Source of the DNA: Phaeobacter gallaeciensis
GTDB lineage: Bacteria; Pseudomonadota; Alphaproteobacteria; Rhodobacterales; Rhodobacteraceae
DNA length: 64,000 nt
Direction: 5' to 3'
NCBI RefSeq assembly: GCF_001678945.1
Contig: NZ_CP015124.1
Span: 868,001 to 932,000, forward strand
The position numbers and the translations under genes are program-made. Each line of letters opens with the position of its first letter. Position 1 is the first letter of the stretch. The notes below the pieces were generated by a model. That model worked only from the letters and a program-made list of their open reading frames with translations, searched no databases and was not told the DNA's origin. Of this stretch, positions 36,745 to 45,601 are shown in pieces.

Positions 36745-37485
36745 ATGAGTGCCCGCACAATTCTTCGCCTGTCCGGCCCCGACACCCGTGACTTCCTGCA
36801 GGGGCTGGTCACCAACGATGTCGCAAAACTGGACCAGAACGTGCTGGTCTATGCCGCGATGCTGACGCCGCAGGGCAAATATTTGGCCGATTTCTTTCTG
36901 GCCCCTGACGGTGCAGATGTGTTGCTGGATGTAGACGCGGATCTGGCCGAAGGGCTGATGAAACGCCTGTCGATGTACCGCCTGCGTGCAGATGTTCAGA
37001 TCGAGGTCACGGATCTGCAGGTGCGCCGAGGCACCGGCCCCGCCCCCGAAGGCGCCTTTTCCGATCCGCGCCACCCGGATATGGGCTGGCGCCTTTATGG
37101 CGCCGAGGGCGGCGATGACGGCAGCGACTGGGATGCGCTGCGCATCGCCCATTGCATACCCGAAAGCGGCGTCGAACTGACGCCGGACAGCTATATCCTT
37201 GAGGCCGGGTTCGAGGCGCTGAACGGGGTCGATTTCCGCAAAGGCTGCTATGTCGGGCAAGAGGTGACCGCCCGGATGAAACACAAGACCGAGCTGCGTA
37301 AGGGGCTGCAGATCGTGGAAATCGAAGGGTCTGCCCCCGTGGGCACCGATATCACCGCCGGAGACAAGGCCGCAGGCACCCTTTTCACGCAAAGCGGTGG
37401 CAAGGCAATTGCCTATCTGCGCTATGACCGTGCCAGGGACAAAGACTTGCAGGCGGGCGAGGCCCGGCTCTCCTGGTCCGAATAG
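36745..37485 (+). CDS. ygfZ: Folate-binding YgfZ/GcvT-like protein
   Basis: The 246-residue protein has the aminomethyltransferase-like fold and the family signature KGCYVGQEVTARM near residue 168, plus LQGLVTNDVAKLD at the start. YgfZ helps maturation or repair of Fe-S enzymes with folate, and does not act as a GcvT. It is cytosolic. GGAGAACAG lies before the ATG. Confidence 0.88.
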   Translation: MSARTILRLSGPDTRDFLQGLVTNDVAKLDQNVLVYAAMLTPQGKYLADFFLAPDGADVLLDVDADLAEGLMKRLSMYRLRADVQIEVTDLQVRRGTGPAPEGAFSDPRHPDMGWRLYGAEGGDDGSDWDALRIAHCIPESGVELTPDSYILEAGFEALNGVDFRKGCYVGQEVTARMKHKTELRKGLQIVEIEGSAPVGTDITAGDKAAGTLFTQSGGKAIAYLRYDRARDKDLQAGEARLSWSE

Positions 37486-37585
37486 GCGGCCCTATAGCAC
37501 GCAAGCCTCATTTAACCTGTTGGGTTTAGATACTCAGACGTCGGCATGTTATGGCGGCGACGGTATCACTGAGGGAATTCATCAC

Positions 37586-38119
37586 ATGCGCGCGATTTTT
37601 CTGCTGGCCCTGACCAGCCTGCCCTTGCAGGCAGGTGCAGCCGATTACTGGGAATACAAGGACTGGCGCGTTTGGAGCGAACAGATCGACACTGGCGAAG
37701 ACCTGCGCCGCACCTGTGCGGCCTCAACCGGCGGCGATGGCGACCCGGTGCTGCGCCTTGAGGTGTCGGACGGCGATGCCGGTCCGCCGGATTTCTATCC
37801 ATACCCGGTGATCAGCGAAACCGCGCCGCGCCATTACACCACGCAGATGCAGGACGGTCAGGTCATCCAGTTCCGCGTCGACACCGGCACCATCTTTTCC
37901 GGCGCCGCCTTCGTCACGCTCACGAATGAAGGTCTTGCGCATGCCGAGGCCGCGATCAACCTGCCCAACAACCGGCCGATCCTGAAGGCCATGAAAAAGG
38001 GCAGCAGCATGGTGATCGAGGCGGGTGGACGCACCATCTTCCGCGCCTCTCTCGCCGGGTTCACGGCGGCCTATGGCAAGATGATGGATGTCTGCGGCTT
38101 CAGCCTGTCGCTCGACTGA
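37586..38119 (+). CDS. Secreted protein resembling invasion-associated IalB fold
   Basis: The 177-residue protein has a short signal peptide (MRAIFLLALTSLPLQAGA with cleavage near AGA-A), so it is periplasmic. The mature part is mainly beta, opens with YWEYKDWRVWSE and has only two cysteines (RRTCAAS and DVCGFSL), placed like the pair in IalB-type proteins. I assign this fold only tentatively. ATG 37586 is preferred because it begins the signal. No neighbour suggests a substrate. Confidence 0.6.
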   Translation: MRAIFLLALTSLPLQAGAADYWEYKDWRVWSEQIDTGEDLRRTCAASTGGDGDPVLRLEVSDGDAGPPDFYPYPVISETAPRHYTTQMQDGQVIQFRVDTGTIFSGAAFVTLTNEGLAHAEAAINLPNNRPILKAMKKGSSMVIEAGGRTIFRASLAGFTAAYGKMMDVCGFSLSLD

Positions 38120-38142
38120 CCGCAAAGAACGCAAAAACGTTA

Positions 38143-38177
38143 TGCAAAAGAAAACCCCGCGCAGGACTGCGCGGGGC
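38143..38177 (-). terminator. Intrinsic terminator after efp
   Basis: CCCCGCGCAG (38155-38164) and CTGCGCGGGG (38167-38176) form a strong stem; on the minus strand it is followed by TTTTCTTTTG. Confidence 0.75.
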
Positions 38178-38205
38178 ATTATAGCGTCAATGCAGCAGGG
38201 CCGGA

Positions 38206-38769
38206 TCAGGCGCGCTCGGAGTATTCCATGGTTTCGGTGTTCACCACGATCATCTCGTCCTGACCGACGAAGGGCGGCACCATGACTTTGACACCATTAT
38301 CAAGGATCGCAGGCTTGAAGGAATTCGCAGCCGTCTGGCCTTTTACAACCGGCTCGGTTTCGACGATCTTGCAGGTGACCTTCTGCGGCACGGTGGCGTT
38401 CAGAGCTTCGGACTCGTAGAACTCGACAACGATGGTCATGCCATCCTGCAGGAACGGCCGACGATCACCCAGCAGATCGGCGGGCAGTTCGATCTGCTCA
38501 TAAGTCTCGGTGTCCATGAACACGAGCATTCCGTCGTTTTCATACAGGAATTGCTGGTCTTTCTGCTCAAGGCGCACACGTTCGACCTTGTCGGCGCTGC
38601 GGAACCGCTCGTTCAGCTTGGAGCCGTTACGCAGGTTGCGCAGTTCGACCTGAGCAAAGGCGCCGCCCTTGCCGGGTTTGACGTGATCGACCTTCACAGC
38701 GGCCCACAGACCGTCGTTGTGCTCCAGAACATTGCCAGGGCGGATTTCGTTACCGTTGATCTTGGGCAT
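38206..38769 (-). CDS. efp: Elongation factor P
   Basis: The 187-residue protein has three beta domains and relieves ribosome stalling at proline runs. The tip loop of domain I is [11 protein letters not shown] with Lys34 at the position that is beta-lysylated by EpmA in many bacteria. Conserved ends ([12 protein letters not shown] and [14 protein letters not shown]) confirm full length. A terminator follows; upstream is a 217-bp region shared with the divergent small gene. Confidence 0.94.
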   Translation of the reverse strand: MPKINGNEIRPGNVLEHNDGLWAAVKVDHVKPGKGGAFAQVELRNLRNGSKLNERFRSADKVERVRLEQKDQQFLYENDGMLVFMDTETYEQIELPADLLGDRRPFLQDGMTIVVEFYESEALNATVPQKVTCKIVETEPVVKGQTAANSFKPAILDNGVKVMVPPFVGQDEMIVVNTETMEYSERA

Positions 38770-38869
38770 CGGAAAAATCCCTCTCGGGTGGTTGATGAAC
38801 TCTTAACTGCCCCTATATCTGGCGTGGACTCGGCTGGCAAGACAACGATATCTCGTGGGCACCCCCGGC

Positions 38870-38901
38870 AAGCTATGCACAAATCGCATGAAAGCTATGC
38901 A
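38870..38901. repeat. Two direct repeats AAGCTATGCA, 22 bp apart
   Basis: AAGCTATGCA occurs at 38870-38879 and 38892-38901, start-to-start 22 bp, i.e. about two helical turns. Both copies lie in the divergent region between efp and the gene at 38987. It looks like a paired binding site. Confidence 0.4.
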
Positions 38902-38918
38902 TCTACGGGCTATCCGAA

Positions 38919-38937
38919 TCGTCATAGTTCCGTCATA
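38919..38937 (+). promoter_or_regulatory. Possible Pho box before the small gene at 38987
   Basis: CGTCAT repeats at 38920-38925 and 38931-38936, 11 bp apart with AGTTC between, match the layout of PhoB boxes (CTGTCAT, 4 bp, CTGTCAT) apart from C for T at the second position of each half. It lies 50 bp before the start. Confidence 0.4.
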
Positions 38938-38986
38938 AGGAGCGCCACGCCGAAATTGCAATAGCAAGAACAACAAAGGAAACGGG

Positions 38987-39304
38987 ATGCGAGATTTCGT
39001 TGACGGCACCGCTTACAATAACGAGCAAGGCAACCGCGCACGCAAACTTTTTGCCGCCGTGGTGCTGGCCGCATTGGACGACGCCATCGCTGACGACAAG
39101 AAATACGGGAACGGCCCCGAGCAGATCGCGCGGTGGGCGCGCTCTCGCGATGGCCGTGAAGTCCTTTCCTGCGCCGGGATCGACCCGAACGAGCGCGTGG
39201 TCGAAGGGCTGATGGAATTCGTCGGTCGTGGCGTGCGGACTTCGGTCGCACTGTCGCGTGAAGAAAGCGAGCGCCGCAATGCTGCACAGGCCGAAGCTGC
39301 CTGA
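38987..39304 (+). CDS. Small conserved protein of unknown function
   Basis: The 105-residue cytosolic protein begins MRDFVDGTAYNNEQGNRARK and has a regular helical pattern (LFAAVVLAALDDAIADDKKY, GLMEFVGRGVRTSVALSREE) with no membrane helix and one Cys. It looks like a compact helical protein that may be restricted to Rhodobacteraceae. I do not assign a function. A Pho-box-like site and two 10-bp repeats lie upstream; a strong terminator follows, so it is its own unit. Confidence 0.7.
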   Translation: MRDFVDGTAYNNEQGNRARKLFAAVVLAALDDAIADDKKYGNGPEQIARWARSRDGREVLSCAGIDPNERVVEGLMEFVGRGVRTSVALSREESERRNAAQAEAA

Positions 39305-39327
39305 TCTAAGCTGCCATTGAGACACAG

Positions 39328-39360
39328 AAAAGCGCGTCCTGGGGGGCGCGTTTTTCTTTT
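39328..39360 (+). terminator. Intrinsic terminator before cobQ
   Basis: CGCGTCC (39333-39339) pairs with GGGCGCG (39344-39350) with one wobble, followed by TTTTTCTTTT. Confidence 0.7.
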
Positions 39361-39391
39361 GTGGCTCCGCTTTTTTCGCCTGCGCTTTCCG

Positions 39392-39424
39392 TACACCTCC
39401 TGTGCACCTGGTGTGCACCTCCTG
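39392..39424. repeat. Three tandem 11-bp repeats upstream of cobQ
   Basis: TACACCTCCTG, TGCACCTGGTG and TGCACCTCCTG follow each other without gaps (39392-39402, 39403-39413, 39414-39424). The period equals one helical turn. They lie about 140 bp before cobQ, after the preceding terminator, so they may be a regulator array. Confidence 0.5.
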
Positions 39425-39561
39425 CCCCCCAATATCTTCGCACAGCTTCCGCAGGCCCCTGCCCGGCCATCCGATCAGGCAATGCTTTCGATTGCCGTTG
39501 ACCTGCGCCCGCCCACATTGCAACTGTCTGCGCGAACAAGAGTGAGCAGCAAGGCAGGCGC

Positions 39562-41025
39562 ATGACGGCACGGGCACTGATGATCCAAGGCACCGGCAGC
39601 AATGTCGGAAAATCGCTTCTGGTCGCGGGGCTGGCGCGCGCCTATACGCGGCGCGGCCTGCGGGTGGCGCCGTTCAAACCGCAGAACATGTCGAACAACG
39701 CGGCTGTCACCCCCGAAGGTGGCGAAATTGGCCGCGCGCAGGCGCTGCAAGCCCGCGCTGCCATGCGCGCGCCGCATACGGATATGAACCCGGTGCTGCT
39801 GAAGCCCGAAACCGATACCGGCGCTCAGATCATCGTCCAGGGAAAACGGCGCGGAACCCAGGGCGCCGGATCCTTCATGCGCGATAAATCGGGGCTGCTG
39901 GAGGCTGTATTGGACAGCTATTACCGCCTGGCCGTTGACGCTGATCTGGTGTTGATCGAAGGGGCCGGTTCTCCGGCGGAAACCAACCTGCGTCCGCGCG
40001 ACATCGCCAATATGGGTTTTGCCTGCGCGGCAGAGGTGCCGGTGGTGCTGGTAGGTGACATTCACCGCGGCGGCGTCATCGCGCAGATCGTCGGTACCCA
40101 GGCGGTGCTGGACCCTGCGGATCTGGAACGCATCGTCGGCTTTGCCGTGAACAGGTTCCGCGGCGATCTGAGCCTGTTTGACGGCGGGCGCGACGACATC
40201 GTGGCCCGCACCGGCTGGCCTTCGCTGGGCATTGTCCCCTGGTTCTGGGACGCCTGGAAACTGCCAGCCGAGGATATGATGGACATCGCCTCCCGCGCGG
40301 GTGGGGCCTGCAAGGTGGTGGTGCCACAGCTGGAGCGGATGGCGAATTTCGATGATCTGGATCCGCTGGCCGCCGAACCGGATGTGACGGTCGAGATCGT
40401 GCCCCCCGGGCGCGCCCTGCCCGGCGATGCGGATCTGGTACTGATCCCCGGCAGCAAATCCACGATTGGCGATCTCGCCTTCCTGCGCGCCCAAGGCTGG
40501 GACATCGACATCCTTGCCCACCACCGGCGCGGTGGTCATGTGCTGGGTCTTTGTGGCGGCTATCAGATGCTCGGCCAGACCATCGATGATCCGAAGGGGG
40601 TCGACGGTCGCCCCGGGAAGGAGGCCGGGCTTGGCCTGCTGGACGTGCATACAACCATGGTGGGCGACAAGCGCGTGACCCTGACCGAGGCCACCACGCG
40701 GGACGGTAACCTGCCGGTCTCTGGCTACGAGATCCACATGGGACGCACCAGTGGCCCCGATACAGACCGCGCCTGGCTCAGCGTCGATGGCCGGGCCGAG
40801 GGCGCGGCGTCACCAGATGGACGCGTGCGCGGTTCTTATCTGCATGGGTTGTTTAGTTCTGACGCCTTCCGCGCTGCCTTTCTGGCCGATCTGGGGCACG
40901 AAAGCCGCACCTCCTACGAGGATGGCGTTGATGCCGCTCTGGATGACCTCGCGACGCATCTGGAGCGCTACATGGATCTTGATCAACTGCTTCAGCTGTC
41001 ACAGCCCGTCAGCGCCCGCACATAG
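39562..41025 (+). CDS. cobQ: Cobyric acid synthase
   Basis: The 487-residue enzyme amidates four side chains of adenosylcobyrinic acid diamide using ATP and glutamine. The N-terminal dethiobiotin-synthase-like domain has [20 protein letters not shown] and [20 protein letters not shown]; the C-terminal glutamine amidotransferase domain has the nucleophile Cys in [12 protein letters not shown] and the His in SYLHGLF. It is a lone cob gene here; no other B12 genes and no cobalamin riboswitch consensus are visible upstream. Confidence 0.94.
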   Translation: MTARALMIQGTGSNVGKSLLVAGLARAYTRRGLRVAPFKPQNMSNNAAVTPEGGEIGRAQALQARAAMRAPHTDMNPVLLKPETDTGAQIIVQGKRRGTQGAGSFMRDKSGLLEAVLDSYYRLAVDADLVLIEGAGSPAETNLRPRDIANMGFACAAEVPVVLVGDIHRGGVIAQIVGTQAVLDPADLERIVGFAVNRFRGDLSLFDGGRDDIVARTGWPSLGIVPWFWDAWKLPAEDMMDIASRAGGACKVVVPQLERMANFDDLDPLAAEPDVTVEIVPPGRALPGDADLVLIPGSKSTIGDLAFLRAQGWDIDILAHHRRGGHVLGLCGGYQMLGQTIDDPKGVDGRPGKEAGLGLLDVHTTMVGDKRVTLTEATTRDGNLPVSGYEIHMGRTSGPDTDRAWLSVDGRAEGAASPDGRVRGSYLHGLFSSDAFRAAFLADLGHESRTSYEDGVDAALDDLATHLERYMDLDQLLQLSQPVSART

Positions 41026-41051
41026 GCGCAGCAGCCCGCGCCAGAGCGCGA

Positions 41052-41090
41052 CCGCGCCGTGCGCAGCGCTGCGCCCGGCCCAACGGGAGA
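41052..41090. repeat. GC-rich intergenic element, copy 1 (similar to 50285-50323)
   Basis: GCGCCCGGCCCAACG (41071-41085) matches 50303-50317 at 14 of 15 positions, and both are preceded by a GC-only inverted-repeat stretch. Both copies follow the stop of a plus-strand gene. It may be a dispersed repeat of this genome. Confidence 0.3.
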
Positions 41091-41190
41091 GGGAATTGAA
41101 AAATGCCCGATCCGGGCGGGAGCGCTCTGCCCTGATGTTCGGCTTGCGCGCCACTTACACGGGACATGACCTTAACTCAGGAGGCAACCA

Positions 41191-41289
41191 ATGCCACCTA
41201 ATGCCGTAGCGCAGGAGGTCAGAGCAGGTCTTGTGCTGCCAGCGCCCGGTGGATTTCACGGCGCACCAGTTTACGGACGTTGCGGGTGA
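41191..41289 (+). CDS. Possible 32-codon ORF with a perfect Shine-Dalgarno
   Basis: ATG 41191 is preceded by AGGAGG at ideal distance and opens a 32-codon frame (start MPPNAVAQEVRAGL) that ends at TGA 41289. Most of it overlaps the 3' end of the PopZ-like gene on the other strand. Support is limited to the ribosome site; it may be chance. Confidence 0.2.
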   Translation: MPPNAVAQEVRAGLVLPAPGGFHGAPVYGRCG

Positions 41290-42286
41290 TGCGCTCACCA
41301 AGCGCGCCCTGCAATTCTTCGCGAACGATCTCGGCCACCAACTCGCGCAGGCTGTCTTCGTCCAGATAGCTGTCCTCTTCGGTCAGCGCGTCCAGCGTCT
41401 CGGCTGTGATGGCCTCTTCGGCAATGCCGCGTGCTGGGTCTACAAAATCAGCTTCGGTCCCAAAGTCGGCATCTTCACCAGCAGCTTCTGCAGTCGCGCT
41501 GTCAGGCCAGGACACAACTTCTTCATGCTGTTCAGCGATCTCCTCAGGAGGCAGATCCTCGTCGTGATGATCCTGCCACTGCAGCGTTTCGACATTGGTA
41601 CCTGCATAGGGATCGCTGGACCTGCCGTCTGGCTCCCATTGCTCTTCGGAGCGCGCAACCTTGGCTTCTAGCTCAGTAATTTTCTGCACAACGGCGAACA
41701 CCCGGTCAGCTGGGTCAGTCTCTTCCAGCATTGCATCGGACAGGGAGGCTTCAGACTCCGCCTCTACCTCATCAGAAGCATCCTGAAAGCCTTCAACTCC
41801 GGTTACGCCCGCCGCTTGATAGAGGGTCGCCCAGGGATCTTTCCAGGGCGCATCTTCCCCCGCATCAGTGGCATCCTCATCGGAAGTGCTCTGGGCTTCC
41901 TCTGCCGGTGTTTCTTCTGCCAGTTCAACGGCCTGCCCCACCGCCCCTGCGGCTGTCTCATCAAAGACCACCGAGGCGAGGTCTGTATCGACGTCCACTG
42001 CGGGGATCAAACTGGCGCTGCTGTCGGTAACCTCAGGGGGTACCTCTCGCGCATATGCTGTATCGATAGGGTCGGCCGCCTCTGGCTTGGCCTCTGACAC
42101 CCGTAGCGCAGGCGTCAGCACAAGTCGCGTCGCCGCCTTCTCGGACCGTGGTTCGGCTGGCTCCGGTGACGCAGGCTCCGCAGACCCGGTGACCCGGGCA
42201 GCCCCTTTTCTGTCGTCTTCACTCACGAGACGACGGATAGAGGACAGGACATCTTCGATTTCTGCCTGCGTTACAGGTTCGGACAT
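41219..42286 (-). CDS. PopZ-like polar organizing protein
   Basis: The 355-residue protein has the PopZ layout. The N-terminus (SEPVTQAEIEDVLSSIRRLV then SEDDR) resembles the conserved first helix of PopZ. Residues about 30-290 are acidic and Pro/Ala/Glu-rich, likely disordered. The C-terminus (SLRELVAEIVREELQGALGE, then RITRNVRKLVRREIHRALAA) matches the helical oligomerisation region (DUF2497). PopZ forms condensates at cell poles and anchors ParB-bound origins. The neighbour order pcm, tolC, this gene is the usual alphaproteobacterial popZ context, which supports the call, but the middle is so variable that I leave the symbol out. ATG 42286 is chosen. Confidence 0.65.
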   Translation of the reverse strand: MSEPVTQAEIEDVLSSIRRLVSEDDRKGAARVTGSAEPASPEPAEPRSEKAATRLVLTPALRVSEAKPEAADPIDTAYAREVPPEVTDSSASLIPAVDVDTDLASVVFDETAAGAVGQAVELAEETPAEEAQSTSDEDATDAGEDAPWKDPWATLYQAAGVTGVEGFQDASDEVEAESEASLSDAMLEETDPADRVFAVVQKITELEAKVARSEEQWEPDGRSSDPYAGTNVETLQWQDHHDEDLPPEEIAEQHEEVVSWPDSATAEAAGEDADFGTEADFVDPARGIAEEAITAETLDALTEEDSYLDEDSLRELVAEIVREELQGALGERITRNVRKLVRREIHRALAAQDLL

Positions 42287-42400
42287 AATAATCAGCACCA
42301 CTTTAGCCAGTGACACAACTGTAGCCGCCGAACGGCGGCCACACAACAATTAGGGTAAATTTTCAGTTGTTCCCGGTGGTGTCCGGCGCCAGAACGCGCG

Positions 42401-43819
42401 TCAGTCGCGGCCCAGAGCCTTCAGGACCCGGTCCAGATCCTTGCTACGCTTGCTGATATGGGCCGGAGCGTCCTTGACCAGATTATAATACAGGGTCGGG
42501 TCATAGATCTCGACGGCAAGCCCCAGATGCTCGGCTGTGAGCAGGCCCTGCGCCTGCAACAACTGATAGGCCGCCAGCGCCTGATTGGCTCGCGCCTGCA
42601 CCCGCGCGGTCTGCGCGCCCAGAAGTTCCTGCTCGGCCTGCAGCACATCCAGTGTCGTGCGCGCGCCCAGCGTGGCCTCTTCGCGGATCCCTTCGAATGC
42701 GACCTGCGCCGCCCGCACCCGCTCGACCGAAGACACAAGGCTGGCCCGCGCTGCTTCAAGCGACACATAGGCCGCCGCCACCGATTGGGTCACGGATCTT
42801 TGGGTGGAGATCAGCGCGCCCCTTTCGGCATCGAGCCGGGCAATATCCGCCCGCCGCGCTGCGGCAAGACCGCCGCCCGCGTAAAGCCGCTGGGACAGGG
42901 TCAGGCTGACACCTGAGGTGTCCGAATCGCCGTTGCCGTTCAGGTCATAGGTATGGCCTGCATCGGCGCGCAGGCGCACGCTGGGGCCAAGGTTCTTTTC
43001 AGTGCTGGCCGCAGTATGCTGCGCGGCCTTCACCGAATGCTGACGCGCCAGAAGGCTGGGATGATTGCGCATCGCAACGCTTTCAGCGGCCTGCAAGGAG
43101 GCAACCCGCTGCGGCAGCGGCGGTTGGCCTGCAACTACGTTGATCGGGTTGCCGACCACCTCGATATAGGTCGCCTTGGCCTCCAGCAGATCGCCCTGGC
43201 TTTCGGTGAGGCTAGCCTGCGCGGCTGCCACACGGCTTTCGGCGAGGGCGACATCGGTGCGGGTCACTTCGCCGACCTCAAACCGGTCCTGAGCGGCGCG
43301 CAGTTCTTCACGCAGAAGACGCAGGTTGTTGCCCCGCAAGCGCACGGTGTCCTGCTGCAACAGCACGTTCACATAGGCCTGAACGGCGGAAAACAGAACT
43401 TGCTGCTCGATATCCAGCAGGCTTTGACGGGTGGCCAGAACCGTTTCCTGCGCCGCCAGCTGACCCAGCCGCGAGGCGCCGCCGTCATAAAGCAGCCATT
43501 CCATCGAGACACCGACATCAAGCCCATTGGTATCGTGGTCGCGGAACCCGAAGGTGGAGATGCCCCGGCTGTAGCGGTGGCTTGCGGTCATCGCAAAATC
43601 AACGATCGGGCGCAAACGCGCCACCGCAACAGCGACGCTTTCATCCGTGGCGCGCAGCAGCGCCCTGTTTTGCTCCAGCAATCCGCTGGTTTTGTAGGCG
43701 CCTATCATGGCGTCCGACAGGTTGTCCGCCACCGCGGATTTTGGCGCGGCCAGCGCCGCTGCAACTGCGCCGACATATACAAACGTTTTCAAAAAACGGA
43801 CCGAGAATTTCTTTCGCAT
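42401..43819 (-). CDS. TolC-family outer membrane efflux protein
   Basis: The 472-residue protein has a signal peptide (FVYVGAVAAALAAPKSAVA) and two copies of the TolC helix-strand repeat (for example LGQLAAQETVLATRQSLLDI and RTDVALAESRVAAAQASLTE, and later TTLDVLQAEQELLGAQTARV). It forms the outer-membrane duct of type I secretion or RND efflux. It follows pcm and precedes the PopZ-like gene on the same strand, about 95-115 bp apart. Confidence 0.9.
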   Translation of the reverse strand: MRKKFSVRFLKTFVYVGAVAAALAAPKSAVADNLSDAMIGAYKTSGLLEQNRALLRATDESVAVAVARLRPIVDFAMTASHRYSRGISTFGFRDHDTNGLDVGVSMEWLLYDGGASRLGQLAAQETVLATRQSLLDIEQQVLFSAVQAYVNVLLQQDTVRLRGNNLRLLREELRAAQDRFEVGEVTRTDVALAESRVAAAQASLTESQGDLLEAKATYIEVVGNPINVVAGQPPLPQRVASLQAAESVAMRNHPSLLARQHSVKAAQHTAASTEKNLGPSVRLRADAGHTYDLNGNGDSDTSGVSLTLSQRLYAGGGLAAARRADIARLDAERGALISTQRSVTQSVAAAYVSLEAARASLVSSVERVRAAQVAFEGIREEATLGARTTLDVLQAEQELLGAQTARVQARANQALAAYQLLQAQGLLTAEHLGLAVEIYDPTLYYNLVKDAPAHISKRSKDLDRVLKALGRD

Positions 43820-43914
43820 CGGTTGCCTTATCGTTTGCCGCGCCGCCAGCCGCGGTTGGTTTGCCTCACCCCGCGCCCCCTGCCCGGGACGCGGGAATAT
43901 TCTGCCCCGGCGGG

Positions 43915-44568
43915 TTATAGTGCGAATTCGCGAACCTTTTCAAAGCCCGGCAGTACCGGGGCGCCCGCGTTGAATGCAAAACGCCAGGAAACCTGGCCGC
44001 CTGTCTTATGGCCGATCTTCACCTCTCCCAGCGCGCCGGTCATGAAGACCGCGGCGATCCGGCCACCATCGCGCAGCTGTTCGAGCAGCGCCGAAGGAAC
44101 ATCTTCGACACCACCCTGGATCATGATCACATCATAGGGACCATGTTCCGCTGCGCCTTCGGCCAACGCACCAACGTGCACGATGGCATTGTCAGCTCCG
44201 GCCTCGGCCAGTTGATCCTGAGCGTCGCGGCCCATGTCCTCGTTCTGTTCAACGCCGATCACCATCTGGGCAACGCGGGCAGCCACAGCCGTGGAATAGC
44301 CCAGCCCGCAAGCCACATCGAGCACCAGCTCATCATTCTGGATATCCAGTGCATCCAGAACCTTGGCCAGGGTGCGCGGCTCCAGCAGGACGCGGCTGTC
44401 GCCAAGATCGATGTTCTGATCCGCATAGGCGGCTTCACGTTGTGCATCAGGCACAAAGCTTTCGCGAGGTACCGCGAGCATCGCTTCGATAATCGGGTAT
44501 TTCGTCACATCCGAGGGGCGGACCTGGGTGTCGACCATCATGCGGCGACGTTCGGCGAAGTCAGTCAT
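43915..44568 (-). CDS. pcm: Protein-L-isoaspartate O-methyltransferase family
   Basis: The 217-residue protein is a SAM-dependent methyltransferase of the PCMT family: MMVDTQVRPSDVTKYPIIEA, VPRESFVPDAQREAAY, and the SAM site ELVLDVACGLGYSTAVAARV. The SAM loop differs from the classic GTGSGYQ form of repair enzymes, so a related methylation role is possible. Next to tolC, as usual in alphaproteobacteria. Confidence 0.82.
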   Translation of the reverse strand: MTDFAERRRMMVDTQVRPSDVTKYPIIEAMLAVPRESFVPDAQREAAYADQNIDLGDSRVLLEPRTLAKVLDALDIQNDELVLDVACGLGYSTAVAARVAQMVIGVEQNEDMGRDAQDQLAEAGADNAIVHVGALAEGAAEHGPYDVIMIQGGVEDVPSALLEQLRDGGRIAAVFMTGALGEVKIGHKTGGQVSWRFAFNAGAPVLPGFEKVREFAL

Positions 44569-44672
44569 GTGCTAAACTCGTCTGTTCAGTCTGTTGATAT
44601 TGCTTGTGCCACATCGCGGAAGGCGCGGCAACGGTGGCTTTGGGAAATTGCTGGGCTGATGCCATGCGGCAT

Positions 44673-45182
44673 CTACTTCTTCTTCACGAATTTCGTGAGG
44701 ATAACGATCCGCTGACCCTCGACCCGCCCTTCGATGTGTTCGGGGTTGTCCTGAACCAGGGAAATACCGCGCACCGCCGTACCGCGTTTGGCGGTGAACC
44801 CGCCCCCTTTGACCGGAAGGTCCTTGATCAAAACGACGTTATCACCTTGCGCCAGAGGCGCCCCGTTGCTGTCCACATGGGCGCTGGCCGCCGGAACATT
44901 GTCGGCCCAGGCGCGGGTTTCATCGTCCAGCCACAGCTGCTCGGCCAGATCGCGGGCCCAGTCCTGATCGGAAAGACGTGCAAGAAGACGCGCCGCCAGC
45001 ACCTGCACGGCAGGCTCTTCCGACCACATCGATGATGACAGGCAGCGCCAGTGGTTGGGATCAAGATCTCCGGCGATCTGCTCTGCACAGGTGGCACAGA
45101 TCTCAACCCCGGCGCCGTCCGGCCCTCCCGGAACCTCAACAAAGGACAGGGGCGCGTCGGCGGAACAGAGGGCGCAGGGCAT
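44673..45182 (-). CDS. PhnA/YjdM-family zinc-ribbon protein
   Basis: The 169-residue protein has an N-terminal zinc ribbon (MPCALCSADAP and EICATCAEQI, four Cys) and a C-terminal PhnA domain (GDNVVLIKDLPVKGGG and the end EGQRIVILTKFVKKK). Despite the name, the family is not required for phosphonate use; its role is unknown. The middle part DPNHWRCLSSSMWSEEPAVQ is typical of the longer alphaproteobacterial form. Confidence 0.85.
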   Translation of the reverse strand: MPCALCSADAPLSFVEVPGGPDGAGVEICATCAEQIAGDLDPNHWRCLSSSMWSEEPAVQVLAARLLARLSDQDWARDLAEQLWLDDETRAWADNVPAASAHVDSNGAPLAQGDNVVLIKDLPVKGGGFTAKRGTAVRGISLVQDNPEHIEGRVEGQRIVILTKFVKKK

Positions 45183-45286
45183 AAGGGTATCTCCGTGTCA
45201 GAATAGCTATGATCGCTTTAGACCCGGCGCGCGCCAAAGGAAAGCGCCGCCCGACGCCCCGCGCGCCTATGCCCCGGTCACCAGTC

Positions 45287-45601
45287 TTATTTGGCGCATT
45301 TCTTGCAAAAAGGTGTCGCAGGAAGCAGGTCCAGCCGTTCAGCCGAAATGGCATCACCGCAGATCTGACAGAAACCGTAGTCACCGCTTTCGATACGCGC
45401 CAGTGCCGCATCGATCTGGCGCAACTCATCCAGTTCAGCCTTGCCAAGACTTTCCAGCACCTCGTCGCCCTGCCGCTCGGACGATCGATCCTCCCAATCC
45501 TTGGGCATGGGCGCGTCTAGCGTGTGCTCCACCTCGACCAGATGCCCTGTCAGAGCCTTGCGCCGCGCCTCAAGCGCCTCTTTACGGATCTCAAATGCCA
45601 T
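45287..45601 (-). CDS. DksA/TraR-family zinc-finger protein
   Basis: The 104-residue protein has a coiled-coil first half (RKEALEARRKALTGHLVEVE) with an acidic tip (DWEDRSSERQGDE) and the C4 zinc finger CQIC...CKKC with Cys78, Cys81, Cys99 and Cys102. It should enter the RNA polymerase secondary channel and tune transcription like short DksA relatives known in Rhodobacter. ATG 45601 is chosen; the frame reaches 45637. Confidence 0.88.
   Translation of the reverse strand: MAFEIRKEALEARRKALTGHLVEVEHTLDAPMPKDWEDRSSERQGDEVLESLGKAELDELRQIDAALARIESGDYGFCQICGDAISAERLDLLPATPFCKKCAK

Noticed and set aside
39305-39561. Cobalamin riboswitch before cobQ
   Set aside because: No B12-box consensus is visible; only a terminator and 11-bp repeats.
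39475-40737. 420-codon frame antisense to cobQ
   Set aside because: cobQ has both catalytic domains; the antisense frame is a codon-bias shadow.
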